In this document: positions 45,070 to 55,176 of the stretch, piece after piece
Numbering within the stretch: the stretch's first letter is position 1
How the letters are laid out: each line of letters opens with the position of its first letter
From: Janthinobacterium sp. 67
GTDB taxonomy: Bacteria; Pseudomonadota; Gammaproteobacteria; Burkholderiales; Burkholderiaceae_D
DNA length: 64,000 nucleotides
Assembly: GCF_002797895.1 (NCBI RefSeq)
Contig: NZ_PGES01000001.1
Coordinates: 2,666,001 to 2,730,000, forward strand
Reading direction: 5' to 3'
Made by a program: the position numbers and the translations under genes
The notes under the pieces: model-generated
Database searches by the model: none
What the model saw: the letters and a program-made list of their open reading frames with translations, nothing else
Told to the model about the DNA's origin: nothing

Positions 45070-46143
45070 ATGCAATCACCGATCACCATCCGCCTGGGCC
45101 GCCGCGCCCGGGCCCGCATCGCCGAAAACGGGGTGCGCGCCGCCGATATCGCCATCGTCCCTGCCGCCGCGGGCGGACCGAAAGGCTTGATCCTGCACCA
45201 GCTCGATTGCTGGCTGTTCGGCGATTTCCTGCCGCAGGCGCCGCGCCAGCGCCACTTCGTCGGCGCCTCGATCGGCGCCTGGCGCATGGCCGCCGCCGTG
45301 TTCCCCGATCCGGTGGCCGCGCAGCGCCGCCTAGTGCGCGAATACGTGGGCCAGCGCTATCCCGACAAGCCCGAGGCGGCGCACGTCAGCCGCACCTGCC
45401 GCGCCCTGCTCGACGCCGTGCTCGACGGCCAGGATGCGCAGCTGCTGCGGCATGCGCAACATAGCCTGTCGGTACTGGCCGTGCGCGGCGTCGGCGCGCT
45501 GGCGCAGCCGGGCAAATGGCGCGACCGGCGCGGCTTCCTGCTGGCGGCCGCCGGCAACGCCGTGGCGCGCGCGCGCCTGGCCGCCTCGCTGGAACGCGCC
45601 GTGTTCCATGCCGGACCGGACGGCGCCAGCTGGCTGCGCTCGCGCTTCGACGCCTTTCATTCCCATTTCGTGCCGCTGGCGCAAGACAACCTGCGCGACG
45701 CGCTGCTGGCCTCCGGCTCCATCCCGCTGGTGCTCGACGCGGTCACGGACATCGCCGGCGCGCCGCCCGGGCGCTACTGGGACGGCGGCCTGGTCGACTA
45801 TCATCTGCACCTGCCCTACCAGCGCGAACCGGACCTCGTGCTGTATCCGCATTTTGCCGACCATATCGTGCCGGGCTGGCTGGACAAGGCCATGCCCTGG
45901 CGCCGCGCGCGCAGCGGCGATAGCGCACTCGACAACATGATCCTCGTCTCGCCCTCGCCCGCCTTCGTGGCCAGCCTGCCCAATGGCAAACTGCCGGACC
46001 GGCGCGACTTCCCCCATTACGGCCAGGACCACGCGGCGCGCATGCGCGACTGGCGCCGCGCCATCGCGGAAAGCGAGCGCATGGCGGCCGCCTTCGCCCG
46101 TTGGGCGGAGCAGCCGGACCTGCGCCAGGCGGGAAATCTGTAG
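45070..46143 (+). CDS. Patatin-like phospholipase
   Basis: A 357-aa acyl hydrolase. The oxyanion motif AAGGPKG (about 33-39), nucleophile elbow GASIG (about 65-69) and catalytic Asp in WDGGLVDYH form the Ser-Asp dyad of the patatin family. No signal peptide is seen, so it acts in the cytoplasm or is exported by another route. It stands alone. It could be lipid remodelling or a toxin-like effector; the sequence does not decide. Confidence 0.85.
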   Translation: MQSPITIRLGRRARARIAENGVRAADIAIVPAAAGGPKGLILHQLDCWLFGDFLPQAPRQRHFVGASIGAWRMAAAVFPDPVAAQRRLVREYVGQRYPDKPEAAHVSRTCRALLDAVLDGQDAQLLRHAQHSLSVLAVRGVGALAQPGKWRDRRGFLLAAAGNAVARARLAASLERAVFHAGPDGASWLRSRFDAFHSHFVPLAQDNLRDALLASGSIPLVLDAVTDIAGAPPGRYWDGGLVDYHLHLPYQREPDLVLYPHFADHIVPGWLDKAMPWRRARSGDSALDNMILVSPSPAFVASLPNGKLPDRRDFPHYGQDHAARMRDWRRAIAESERMAAAFARWAEQPDLRQAGNL

Positions 46144-46264
46144 CACGGGCGTGGCTGCAACAGGCGCCGAAACAAGCGCGCTTTTCCCTCGCTTCTTGGT
46201 CGCTTCTCAGTGCATACTATGTCGCACAGGCAATTAAATCCCCTCTGCGACAGGAGCTCCTACC

Positions 46265-47995
46265 ATGCACGCCCTCTCCCACCTTCGTATCGGCACGCGC
46301 CTGGCTGCAGGCTTCGCGCTGGTGCTGTTGCTGTCCGTCATTTCCACCTCGTACGCGCTGTACAGCGCCAGCGTGAATGCCGAGGCGACGCGGCAAATGA
46401 TGGAAAAACCACTGGCCAAGGAACGCCTCGTATCGGACTGGTACGTGCTGATCTATTCGGCCATCGCGCGCACCTCGATGATCGCCAGGAGCACGGATGA
46501 AACCCTGTCGAACGTGTTTGCCGACACCATCGCCGACAGCACGAAACAGGGCAGCGAACTGCTGAAGAAAATCGAGGCGCTGCTCGACAGCGACGAAGAA
46601 AAAGCCATTTTCAAGGCGTCCATCGCCGAACGCGTCAAGTACCAGGATGCCAAGACCCTGGTGATGAATGCACGCAAGGCCGGCAACGCGGCGCAGGCGG
46701 AAAGCACCTACCGCGACAGTTTTGCCCCCGCCGCCACCAGGTACCAGAACAACGTCAAGGCCCTGCTGTCGCAGCAGCGCCAGGCCATCGACGCGACGGC
46801 GCATGCGATCGAGGCGGCCAACGGGCGCAGCTTCACCCTGCTGCTGACCTTGTGCGCACTGGTGGTGGCGCTGGGCAGCGTCTGCGCCTGGCTGATCACG
46901 CGCTCGATCACGCAACCGTTGAAGGCCGCCGTGAAGGTGGCCGAAACGGTGGCCGACGGTGACTTGCGCACGCATTTCGGCAAAGCCGCCAGCGATGAAA
47001 TCGGCGACCTGATGCGCGCGCTGCACGGCATGAACGAGGCGCTGCGCAAGGTGGTGTCGGAAGTGCAGACGGGCACCAATGCAATCGCCACGGCGTCGGG
47101 AGAGATCGCCGCCGGCAACCAGGATCTGTCGGCGCGCACGGAGCAGCAGGCCAGTTCGCTGGAAGAGACGGCGTCGTCGATGGAAGAACTGACCAGCACC
47201 GTCAAGCAGAATGCGGACAATGCGCGCCAGGCCAACCAGATGGCGGTGGCCGCGTCCGGCGTGGCCGAACGGGGCGGCAGCATCGTCAGCCAGGTGGTCG
47301 ACACCATGGGCGCCATCGATACGGCATCGACGAAAATCGTCGACATCATCGGCGTCATCGACGGCATCGCCTTCCAGACGAATATCCTGGCCTTGAACGC
47401 GGCCGTCGAAGCGGCGCGCGCGGGCGAGCAGGGACGCGGCTTTGCCGTCGTCGCCACGGAAGTGCGCAGCCTGGCGCAGCGCTCGGCCGCTGCGGCGCGC
47501 GAAATCAAGACCCTGATCGGCGACTCGGTGGAACAGGTCAACAACGGTACGCGGCTGGTGCATCAGGCCGGCAGCACCATGGGCGAAGTGGTCGACAGCG
47601 TGCGCAGGGTCACCGACATCATGGCCGAGATCACCGCCGCCAGCGCCGAGCAAAGCATGGGTATCGACCAGGTCAACCAGGCCATCGCGCAAATGGACCA
47701 GGTGACGCAGCAGAATGCGGCCCTGGTAGAAGAAGCGGCGGCCGCGGCCGAAAGCATGCAGGACCAGGCGGCGCGCCTGGCGCAAGTGGCGGCCGGCTTC
47801 CAGCTCGAACACATGACTGCTACTGCGCCGGTGCGCGCCACGCGGCCGGCCAAGACCGCCATTGCCAGCACGCCAAGGCTCGCGCCACGCCCCCCTGAGG
47901 CCAAGGCAAGCAAACCGGCAGCGCCGAAGGCGGCCGGTGCTGCGGCGCACAAAACGCCATCGCACATCGCCGGCGACGACTGGGAAGAATTTTAA
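46265..47995 (+). CDS. Methyl-accepting chemotaxis protein with CheR-binding tail
   Basis: A 576-aa Tar-like receptor. Membrane helix 1 (about 11-33), a periplasmic four-helix bundle, helix 2 (about 188-212), HAMP, and the signalling hairpin with IDGIAFQTNILALNAAVEAARAGEQGRGFAVVA. The C-terminus ends DWEEF, a pentapeptide of the NWETF type that tethers CheR/CheB. ATG 46265 follows AGGAG by 6 bases. The ligand is unknown. Confidence 0.93.
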   Translation: MHALSHLRIGTRLAAGFALVLLLSVISTSYALYSASVNAEATRQMMEKPLAKERLVSDWYVLIYSAIARTSMIARSTDETLSNVFADTIADSTKQGSELLKKIEALLDSDEEKAIFKASIAERVKYQDAKTLVMNARKAGNAAQAESTYRDSFAPAATRYQNNVKALLSQQRQAIDATAHAIEAANGRSFTLLLTLCALVVALGSVCAWLITRSITQPLKAAVKVAETVADGDLRTHFGKAASDEIGDLMRALHGMNEALRKVVSEVQTGTNAIATASGEIAAGNQDLSARTEQQASSLEETASSMEELTSTVKQNADNARQANQMAVAASGVAERGGSIVSQVVDTMGAIDTASTKIVDIIGVIDGIAFQTNILALNAAVEAARAGEQGRGFAVVATEVRSLAQRSAAAAREIKTLIGDSVEQVNNGTRLVHQAGSTMGEVVDSVRRVTDIMAEITAASAEQSMGIDQVNQAIAQMDQVTQQNAALVEEAAAAAESMQDQAARLAQVAAGFQLEHMTATAPVRATRPAKTAIASTPRLAPRPPEAKASKPAAPKAAGAAAHKTPSHIAGDDWEEF

Positions 47996-48148
47996 GCCCG
48001 GCTTTCAAGCACAGTTTCAAGCGCCGCGCCGGCGGCGGCAAGGCGCTTGAAACTATTTGACAGCGGCGCCAGGCGCGCCGATACTGGTTTCAGGTGGGAC
48101 TGGCGCGCCACCGCGACATGAGACAGCCGGCGCCTCCAGGGAGAGACC

Positions 48149-49321
48149 ATGCGCCCCTATCTTGTTGCCGCCCGTTGTTTCAAGCATCTGGGCGCCGCCC
48201 TGCTCTGCGGCGCTTTGGCGGCTTGCAGCGTCGCACCGCCCGCCAGCCTGCCCCCCATCTTCAACGACAGCGATTTCGCGCCGGCCGCCGCCATCGACGC
48301 CAGCCAGGTCTTTGCCATCGACGAGACCATGCGCCAGTATGTGGGCACGCAAGTGCGGCGCGAGGCGCGCAACAAGAATAACCGCGCGGCGCTCTATGAC
48401 GCCCTGTACGACAAGAGCAGGCTGAAACTCGAATACGATGCGGCCCTGACCCGCAATGCGCGCGAAACGTTCGCCGCGCGCCAGGGCAACTGCCTGTCGC
48501 TGGTGATCATGACGGCGGCGCTGGCGCATGAACTGGGCTTGCAGGTGCGCTACCAGGAGGTGTTGGGCGAAGAAAGCTGGAGCCGCAGCGGCGACATGTA
48601 TTTTGTCGCCGGCCACGTCAACCTGATGCTGGGCCAGCGCCTGGGCGAAAATAGTAAATACGATACCAAGGGCATGCTGGTGATCGACTTCCTGCCGTCC
48701 GGCGACGTGGCGGGCTACCACACGCGCGAAATCAGCGAAGCGACCGTGCTCGCCATGTACATGAACAACCGCGCCGCCGAAACCATGAGCGAGGGCCAGC
48801 TGGACCAGGCGTACTGGTGGGCCCGGGCGGCACTGCTGCAAGATACCTCGTTCAGCGGCGCCTACAACACCCTGGGCGTGATCCAGTTCCGCCATGGCGA
48901 CCTGGCGCAAGCGCGGCGCACGCTCGCCCATGCGCTGCTGCGCGCGCCGGACAATACGGTGCTGCTGTCGAACCTGGCGCAGGCGCTGGAAGCGTCCGGC
49001 CTGCCCGATGAAGCGCTGCCGCTGCGCCGGCGCCTGCTGGCGCTGCAGCCGCAGCCGCCCTTCCACTATTTCAACCTGGGCAAGGCGGCCATGCAGCGTA
49101 ACGATTACGTGCAGGCGATACAGCTGTTTTCACGCGAAATCGCGCGCGACCCGTACTACCATGAATTCCACTTCTGGCTGGCGCAGGCGTATGCGCGCCT
49201 GGGCCAGCTGGAGCAGGCCGGCAAGCAGCTGGAACTGGCGATGAGCAACAGCACCACGCGCGGCGACCACACGCTCTATGCGGCCAAGCTGCAGCGCCTG
49301 CGCGCCGTCACCTCGCATTAA
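48149..49321 (+). CDS. Lipoprotein with transglutaminase-like and TPR domains
   Basis: A 390-aa lipoprotein with lipobox LAAC (Cys26). Residues about 105-205 show a transglutaminase-like fold with Cys in RQGNCLSLVIMTAALAHELGL, His in AGHVNLML and Asp in VIDFLP, a complete Cys-His-Asp triad. TPR repeats follow from about 215 to 370 (DTSFSGAYNTLGVIQFRHGDLAQARRTL). The combination suggests an envelope peptidase or scaffold. Its stop overlaps by four bases with the convergent hemW. Confidence 0.85.
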   Translation: MRPYLVAARCFKHLGAALLCGALAACSVAPPASLPPIFNDSDFAPAAAIDASQVFAIDETMRQYVGTQVRREARNKNNRAALYDALYDKSRLKLEYDAALTRNARETFAARQGNCLSLVIMTAALAHELGLQVRYQEVLGEESWSRSGDMYFVAGHVNLMLGQRLGENSKYDTKGMLVIDFLPSGDVAGYHTREISEATVLAMYMNNRAAETMSEGQLDQAYWWARAALLQDTSFSGAYNTLGVIQFRHGDLAQARRTLAHALLRAPDNTVLLSNLAQALEASGLPDEALPLRRRLLALQPQPPFHYFNLGKAAMQRNDYVQAIQLFSREIARDPYYHEFHFWLAQAYARLGQLEQAGKQLELAMSNSTTRGDHTLYAAKLQRLRAVTSH

Positions 49322-50592
49322 TCTTCCAGGAACATTTGCTGCAGGTCGTTCAAGAAGCACAATCCCCGTTCCGTCGGGCGGATGACCTGATGGTCGCGGT
49401 ACAGCAAGCCTTTCGCTTCGGCCGCATTCAGTGGCTGCTCGATGGCGTTGAGAGCCACGCCCGTGCGCTCGGCAAACAGGTTCGGCGCAAAGCCCTGCGT
49501 CAGGCGCAAGGTATTCAACATGAACTCGAAACCCATTTCCTCGCGCGCCAGTTCGCGCTCTTCCTGCACCGGGTTGCCGGCCAGTACCGCGTCCATGTAG
49601 GCGCGCGGCTGCTTGTAGCGGGCCTGGCGCAGCACGCGGTGCGGGAACGATATCTTCGAATGCGCGCCCGCGCCGATGCCCAGGTAGTCGCCGAATTCCC
49701 AGTAATTGCGGTTGTGCCTGGCCTGGCGGCCCGGCTGCGCATAGGCCGACACTTCATAGCGGCCATAGCCCGCCTGCGCCGCGCGCGCGGCCACCATGTC
49801 GGCGATGTCGGCGCTCTCGTCGTCGTCCGGCAGCACGGGCGGATACTTGGCGAACAGGGTGTTCGGTTCCAGCGTCAGGTGGTACAGCGACAGGTGCGGC
49901 GGCGCGAACGCCAGCGCCGTGTCCAGGTCCTGGCGCGCCTCGTCCAGCGTTTGCGTGGGCAGCGCGTACATCAGGTCGAGGTTGAAATTGTCGAAGTTGG
50001 CGTGCGCGATCTCCACCGCGCGGCGCGCCTCGTTGTCGTCATGGATGCGGCCCAGCGCCTGCAGATGGCGGCCATTGAAGCTCTGGATGCCGATCGACAA
50101 ACGGTTGATGCCGCTGGCCCGGTAAGACTTGAATTTTTCCGCTTCAAAGGTGCCCGGATTGGCTTCCATGGTGATTTCGCAATCGGGCTCCAGTGGCAGC
50201 AGGGTGCGCACGTCCGACATCAGGCGGTCCAGGCCCGCCGCCGACATCAGGCTGGGCGTGCCGCCGCCGATGAAAATCGTGTGGATCTTGCGGCCCCAGA
50301 TCAGCGGCAGCGCCATTTCCAGGTCCAGCCGCAGGGCGGCCAGGTATTCGGCTTCCGGCAAGTCGCCGCGCACCTCGTGCGAATTGAAGTCGCAATACGG
50401 GCATTTTTTCACGCACCACGGGAAATGGATGTACAGCGACAGCGGCGGCAGGGCCGTCAGGTTCAGCGCGCCCGGCTGCAGGTATTTCAGGGCCGCCCCG
50501 GCCGCGCCGGAAATGCCTTCCTGCGGCGCGGGAGCGGCGCCGGGCCTGGCTGCCGACTTGGCAACGGCGCCCACCAGTTTGATCGGGATCAT
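49318..50592 (-). CDS. hemW: Radical SAM heme chaperone HemW
   Basis: A 424-aa protein with CVKKCPYC binding a 4Fe-4S cluster and S-adenosylmethionine, IFIGGGTPSLM, and the C-terminal HemN domain. HemW carries heme to target proteins such as respiratory enzymes, and is distinct from coproporphyrinogen dehydrogenase HemN. The first 40 residues, Ala/Pro-rich, look extra compared with relatives. It overlaps rdgB by four bases in the same direction. Confidence 0.94.
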   Translation of the reverse strand: MIPIKLVGAVAKSAARPGAAPAPQEGISGAAGAALKYLQPGALNLTALPPLSLYIHFPWCVKKCPYCDFNSHEVRGDLPEAEYLAALRLDLEMALPLIWGRKIHTIFIGGGTPSLMSAAGLDRLMSDVRTLLPLEPDCEITMEANPGTFEAEKFKSYRASGINRLSIGIQSFNGRHLQALGRIHDDNEARRAVEIAHANFDNFNLDLMYALPTQTLDEARQDLDTALAFAPPHLSLYHLTLEPNTLFAKYPPVLPDDDESADIADMVAARAAQAGYGRYEVSAYAQPGRQARHNRNYWEFGDYLGIGAGAHSKISFPHRVLRQARYKQPRAYMDAVLAGNPVQEERELAREEMGFEFMLNTLRLTQGFAPNLFAERTGVALNAIEQPLNAAEAKGLLYRDHQVIRPTERGLCFLNDLQQMFLED

Positions 50593-51173
50593 CGCAGCTT
50601 TTCCACCAGCGCGCGCAGGGCCTGGCCACGGTGCGACAGCGCGTTCTTTTCATCGGACGTCAGTTCGGCCGCGCACTTGCCCAGCGCGGGAATGAAGAAG
50701 TGCGGATCGTAGCCGAAGCCGCCGTTGCCGCGCGGCGTGGCGATCATCTCGCCATTCCAGCGGCCGTCGGCGATCACGGGCTGCGGGTCGTCCGCATGGC
50801 GCACGTACACCAGCACGCAATAGTAATAGGCAGACTTGTCGGCATGCGCCTCGAGGTCGGCGATCAGCTTGGCGCTGTTGGCCGCATCCGATTTCGGCTC
50901 GCCCGCATAACGGGCCGAGTACACGCCCGGCGCGCCGCCCAGCGCATTGACGCACACGCCGGAATCGTCGGCCAGCGCCGGCAAGCCCGTCAGGCGCGAT
51001 GCGTGGCGCGCCTTTTGCAGGGCGTTTTCAACGAAGGTGTGGAACGGCTCGTCGCTTTCCGGGACGTCATACTCGCCCTGGGCGTGGACGGAAAAACCGA
51101 TGGTCGAGAGCAGCTCGTTGAATTCCTTGAGCTTGCCGGCGTTGTTGGAGGCGAGGATGAGGCGTTGGGTCAT
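50589..51173 (-). CDS. rdgB: XTP/dITP pyrophosphatase (RdgB/HAM1)
   Basis: Hydrolyses non-canonical purine nucleoside triphosphates to monophosphates, keeping deaminated purines out of DNA and RNA. The 194-aa protein shows the Ham1 signatures ILASNNAGKLKEF, ADDSGVCVNALGGAPGVYSARY and GNGGFGYDPHFF. It is followed by hemW with a four-base overlap; rph lies 138 bp upstream in the same direction. Confidence 0.96.
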   Translation of the reverse strand: MTQRLILASNNAGKLKEFNELLSTIGFSVHAQGEYDVPESDEPFHTFVENALQKARHASRLTGLPALADDSGVCVNALGGAPGVYSARYAGEPKSDAANSAKLIADLEAHADKSAYYYCVLVYVRHADDPQPVIADGRWNGEMIATPRGNGGFGYDPHFFIPALGKCAAELTSDEKNALSHRGQALRALVEKLR

Positions 51174-51311
51174 GTCAGTAGTCCGGTTGAAGTGCCGACA
51201 TTGTAAACCTTTTGCGTCCCCCTCACCTTGCCCCGCCGCTGCCGGAAAAATCGGCAGGTGTGGGCTTTTTGCCCGGCGCGGCGGGCAATGACATGTAAAT
51301 CTGTGTAAAGA

Positions 51312-52040
51312 TTACATGCCGAGGGCCTGCTTTTGCAGGGCGATCAGATCGGCGATGCCGCCCTGCGCCAGGTCCAGCAAGCGGTTCATGCCGGCGCGGT
51401 CGAAAGCGGCGCCTTCGGCCGTGCCCTGCACTTCGATGAAGTGGCCCGCTTCCGTCATCACCACGTTCATGTCCGTGTCGCAGCCCGAGTCTTCCACGTA
51501 GTCCAGGTCCAGCACCGGCATGCCCTGGTAGACGCCCACCGAGATGGCGGCGACAAAGCTTTTCACGGGAATGGCGGCGATCGCGCCGCGCGCCTGCAGC
51601 TGGGAAAACGCGTCATACGCGGCCACCATGGCGCCCGTGATCGAGGCCGTGCGCGTGCCGCCATCGGCCTGGATCACGTCGCAATCGAGGTGCAGGGTGC
51701 GTTCGCCGAAGGCCTGCAAATCGAAGGCGGCGCGCAGCGAGCGGCCGATCAGGCGCTGAATTTCCTGCGTGCGGCCCGACTGCTTGCCGCGTGCCGCTTC
51801 GCGGTCCATGCGCGTGTGCGTCGAACGCGGCAGCATGCCGTACTCGGCCGTCATCCAGCCCTGGCCCTTGCCCTTCAGGAAACCCGGCACCTTGTCTTCG
51901 ATGCTGGCGGTGCAGATGACCTTGGTATCGCCGCACTCGATCAGCACCGAACCTTCGGCATGCTTGGTGTACTGGCGGGTGATGCGGATGGCGCGCAGCG
52001 CGTCGACGGCGCGGCCGCTCGGGCGGGATTCGAATGTCAT
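51312..52040 (-). CDS. rph: Ribonuclease PH
   Basis: Trims tRNA 3' ends by phosphate-dependent exonuclease action. The 242-aa protein has the RNase PH fold with [56 protein letters not shown] and AEGAAFDR, and full length (unlike E. coli K-12 rph-1). It is divergent from yicC. Confidence 0.96.
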   Translation of the reverse strand: MTFESRPSGRAVDALRAIRITRQYTKHAEGSVLIECGDTKVICTASIEDKVPGFLKGKGQGWMTAEYGMLPRSTHTRMDREAARGKQSGRTQEIQRLIGRSLRAAFDLQAFGERTLHLDCDVIQADGGTRTASITGAMVAAYDAFSQLQARGAIAAIPVKSFVAAISVGVYQGMPVLDLDYVEDSGCDTDMNVVMTEAGHFIEVQGTAEGAAFDRAGMNRLLDLAQGGIADLIALQKQALGM

Positions 52041-52325
52041 GGGATGTCCTGTGTGATTGGGGTTGCGGCAGCGATTCTACCACCGCGCGCCCGTCTATTT
52101 GCGGCCATGCAACAGCGCAAGGCGCAATGGCAGGCGGTGCACACATGATCCATACAATCCTGCCCCGCCAAACACAATTTTCTTTACAATGCCGTAAAAC
52201 GCACACTATTCAGCAATTTTCAGGCCATCGTGCTCTTCGGTCTGTTTTGCGGCGCGGGCGGTATTGCCTGCGCTGGCTGATTAAGTGTATAAGTGACTGT
52301 ATACAAGATCAAATCGGGGAATCCT

Positions 52326-53231
52326 TTGAGCATTTCAAGCATGACAGGCTACGCGGTTGCCACCAGCGAAGGTGCTGCAGGCACACTGACAATTGAAATC
52401 AAGAGCGTCAACTCGCGCTTTCTCGACCTGCAATTCCGGATCAACGACGATCTGCGGGCCCTGGAGCCCGACTTGCGCGCCGCCGTCATGTCCGCCATCA
52501 CGCGCGGCAAAGTCGAGGTACGCCTGAGCTTTGGCCGCAAGGCCGCGACCGCCGGCACGCAGGCGCTGAACCTGCCCCTGCTGACGGAGCTGGCGCGCCT
52601 GCAAGCCGAAGTGGGCCAGCATTTTGTCTCGGCCCCCGTCATGACGGTGGCCGAACTGCTGCGCTGGCCTGGCGTCATCGAAGAAGCGCAAGTGGGACAG
52701 GAATCGCTGCAGGCGGACGTGGGCGCGCTGACCCGCCGCACCGTGGCCGCCTTCGTCGAGAGCCGCAAGCGCGAAGGGGCGGCGCTCGAAGCCGTGCTGG
52801 TGTCGCGCATCGAGGCGATGGAAGCCATCGTCAAGCGCATCACGCCGCTGATCCCGCAAGTCGTCGCCGCCTTCCAGCAAAAAGCCATCGAGCGCATGCA
52901 GGATGCGCTGGGCCTGGCCAGCCAGGGCTCGAATTCGGCCCTGTCGCGCCAGGACGCCATGGAACGCATCCGCCAGGAAGTGATCTTGTACGGCATCCGC
53001 ATCGACGTGTCGGAAGAACTGGCGCGCCTGTCGGCTCACCTGGGCGAAACGCGCCACATCCTCACCAAGGGCGGGCAAGTGGGCAAGCGCCTCGACTTCA
53101 TGATGCAGGAACTCAATCGCGAAGCCAATACCCTGGGCGCCAAGGCGTCCGTCAAGGAACTGGCCGATGCGTCGATGGACTTGAAGCTGCTGATCGAGCA
53201 GATGCGCGAACAGGTGCAGAACCTGGAGTAA
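52326..53231 (+). CDS. yicC: YicC-family endoribonuclease
   Basis: TTG at 52326 is the likely start: GGGGA lies five bases upstream and the product starts MSISSMTGYAVAT as in the family. A GTG 11 codons earlier and the ATG at 52341 are alternatives. The 301-aa protein has the YicC_N domain (SSMTGYAVATSEGAAG, SVNSRFLDLQFRI) and C-terminal DUF1732 (EELARLSAHLGETRHIL, VGKRLDFMMQELNREANTLGAK). It lies before gmk-rpoZ-spoT, separated by two small genes. Confidence 0.9.
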   Translation: MSISSMTGYAVATSEGAAGTLTIEIKSVNSRFLDLQFRINDDLRALEPDLRAAVMSAITRGKVEVRLSFGRKAATAGTQALNLPLLTELARLQAEVGQHFVSAPVMTVAELLRWPGVIEEAQVGQESLQADVGALTRRTVAAFVESRKREGAALEAVLVSRIEAMEAIVKRITPLIPQVVAAFQQKAIERMQDALGLASQGSNSALSRQDAMERIRQEVILYGIRIDVSEELARLSAHLGETRHILTKGGQVGKRLDFMMQELNREANTLGAKASVKELADASMDLKLLIEQMREQVQNLE

Positions 53232-53234
53232 GCC

Positions 53235-53561
53235 ATGACCGCACCACGCATCCTGACGCTCGCCAGCGTCACCCTGGCGCTGCTGGCGGCAGGCGCGCAA
53301 GCGCAACCTGCGCAGCAGCCGTCGCCGTATGCGGTTGAAGGCTGCACCTCCGGGTGTTTCGCTCTCAAGGAACGCGGCGCCGCCATCTACACGGGCGCCG
53401 ACGCCGCCTCCTACCGCATCTGCTCGCGCAGCAACTTGGGCGCGGAAGTCTCGGTCGACAGCGCCATCGTGCGCATCAGCAACCGCGACTGCACCGATGT
53501 GAATGGACGGGCCATCGTTCTCAATAGCGGCGAAATCGCCCTGGGCCGGCTGCCCCGCTGA
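53235..53561 (+). CDS. Small secreted cysteine-containing protein
   Basis: A 108-aa protein with signal peptide (ILTLASVTLALLAAGAQA) and a short mature domain containing four cysteines (CTSGC near 37-41, C64, C85). It begins three bases after yicC, so it may be co-transcribed. I recognise no family. The repeated VRISNRDCTDVNG part looks beta-rich. Confidence 0.7.
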   Translation: MTAPRILTLASVTLALLAAGAQAQPAQQPSPYAVEGCTSGCFALKERGAAIYTGADAASYRICSRSNLGAEVSVDSAIVRISNRDCTDVNGRAIVLNSGEIALGRLPR

Positions 53562-53576
53562 GGCAGGGCACGCAAC

Positions 53577-53987
53577 TTACGTCAGGCGCGCTCCGGCGCG
53601 CCCCCTGTCGCTGGCGGCGATGACGACGCAGGCGACAAACAGCACGATGCTGTATTCCACGCCGCCGGCGCCATGCTCGCCCACGAACCAGCCCTTGGCC
53701 GCATGCACGATGACGATGCCGCCGACGCAGATCACCATCAGCCCGGCCGCCGCCCAGCGCATGTATTTGCCGGCGATGAGCAAACTGCCGCAAACGATTT
53801 CGACGACGGTAATCGCCCACACGACGGCCAGGCCGTACATGAATCCCTTGTCTTCCAGGAAACCGGCAAAGCGGGGAATGGTGCCGTTGGCGATGCGCAC
53901 GATGGCATGCGCCATGAACATGACGGCGATGGCCACGCGCAGCAGCAGCATGGCCTGGGCAACACTGAGAAATGGGAAATTTTTCAT
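53577..53987 (-). CDS. DoxX-family membrane protein
   Basis: ATG complementary to 53985-53987 gives MKNFPFLSVAQAMLLLRVAI; an earlier ATG adds ten unlikely residues. The 136-aa protein has four membrane helices (about 10-28, 48-70, 77-95, 110-128), with the DoxX signatures RVAIAVMFMAHAIVRI and FAGFLEDKGF. The role is unclear; some relatives act in thiol or redox homeostasis. Confidence 0.85.
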   Translation of the reverse strand: MKNFPFLSVAQAMLLLRVAIAVMFMAHAIVRIANGTIPRFAGFLEDKGFMYGLAVVWAITVVEIVCGSLLIAGKYMRWAAAGLMVICVGGIVIVHAAKGWFVGEHGAGGVEYSIVLFVACVVIAASDRGRAGARLT

Positions 53988-54197
53988 GCACGCATCCTGT
54001 CGGCAAATAGTTATCAAGAAAAAACCATTCCAAATTAAATAACTATTTCTTCAGGATCACAAGCAAAATATGCGCAGGCCTGGCGGCATCGCGCATCGCG
54101 GGGCTGGCTCGCCGCCTTGCCTCTTGGTAAAATACCGAATTGGGCGGCGCCCATGCAAGCGCAAACGCCGCCATCACACGCATATGGAAAGATCCGC

Positions 54198-54836
54198 ATG
54201 AGCCACCCTACCGCCTTCTCCGGCAGCCTGTTCGTGGTCGCCGCGCCATCGGGCGCCGGCAAATCGACACTGGTCAATGCATTGCTGGCGCAAGAGCCCG
54301 GCATCAAACTGTCGATCTCGACCACCACGCGCGCGCCCCGTCCGGGCGAGCAGCATGGCCGCGAGTACTATTTCACGACGGCGGAAGACTTTGTCGCGCG
54401 CGCCGACCAGGGCGAGTTCCTGGAATGGGCGGAAGTGCATGGCAATTACTACGGCACTTCGCGCATCATGGTGGAACAGCAAATGCTGGCCGGCACCGAT
54501 ATCCTGCTGGAAATCGACTGGCAGGGCGCGCGCCAGGTGCGCAAGCAATTTCCCCGCGCGGCCGGCATTTTCATCCTGCCGCCATCGATCGATGCGCTGG
54601 AAGAACGCTTGAACAAGCGCGGCCAGGACGAGCCGCACGTGATCACGCGCCGCCTGCTGGCGGCCGGCGGCGAAATCGCACACGCTCCCGAGTTCGAGTA
54701 TGTTATTATCAATGAAGAGTTTACGGTCGCTTTGTCCGAACTGAGCGCGATCGTGAGAGCGGCCCGTTGCCGGTTTGCGCAACAAGCGGCCCGCAACGCA
54801 TCGCTATTCGCCCAGCTGGGCCTGCACGCAGAGTAA
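54198..54836 (+). CDS. gmk: Guanylate kinase
   Basis: Phosphorylates GMP to GDP with ATP. The 212-aa protein starts at ATG 54198 and has P-loop APSGAGKST (16-24), [19 protein letters not shown] and the GMP-binding part [19 protein letters not shown]. It lies before rpoZ and spoT, the usual order in Proteobacteria. Confidence 0.96.
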   Translation: MSHPTAFSGSLFVVAAPSGAGKSTLVNALLAQEPGIKLSISTTTRAPRPGEQHGREYYFTTAEDFVARADQGEFLEWAEVHGNYYGTSRIMVEQQMLAGTDILLEIDWQGARQVRKQFPRAAGIFILPPSIDALEERLNKRGQDEPHVITRRLLAAGGEIAHAPEFEYVIINEEFTVALSELSAIVRAARCRFAQQAARNASLFAQLGLHAE

Positions 54837-54891
54837 TCCAGCCTGCACGCCAGTTCATACACAGCACCACGCAAAAATTTTAGGAGTTACT

Positions 54892-55095
54892 ATGGCCCGT
54901 ATCACAATCGAAGATTGCCTGAAGCAGATCCCTAACCGTTTCCAGCTGACCCTGGCTGCGACTTATCGCGCACGCCAGTTGTTGCAAGGCCACACCCCTA
55001 AGGTGGAAGCCAAGGACAAGCCTACCGTAGTCGCACTGCGTGAAATCGCTGCCGGTAAAGTCGGCATCGAAATGCTGAAAAAGGTCCCGATGTAG
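54892..55095 (+). CDS. rpoZ: RNA polymerase omega subunit
   Basis: A 67-aa protein, [28 protein letters not shown], that helps assemble beta-prime into RNA polymerase and is involved in the ppGpp response. ATG 54892 follows AGGAG by 7 bases. It stands between gmk and spoT, a conserved functional cluster. Confidence 0.96.
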   Translation: MARITIEDCLKQIPNRFQLTLAATYRARQLLQGHTPKVEAKDKPTVVALREIAAGKVGIEMLKKVPM

Positions 55096-55176
55096 TGGGA
55101 ACCCGCGTGCCGGAACAGTGCTGACCCCTGGTTCTACCGTATCCTTTATTCACACTGTGAAGCAACGCGACGTTTT

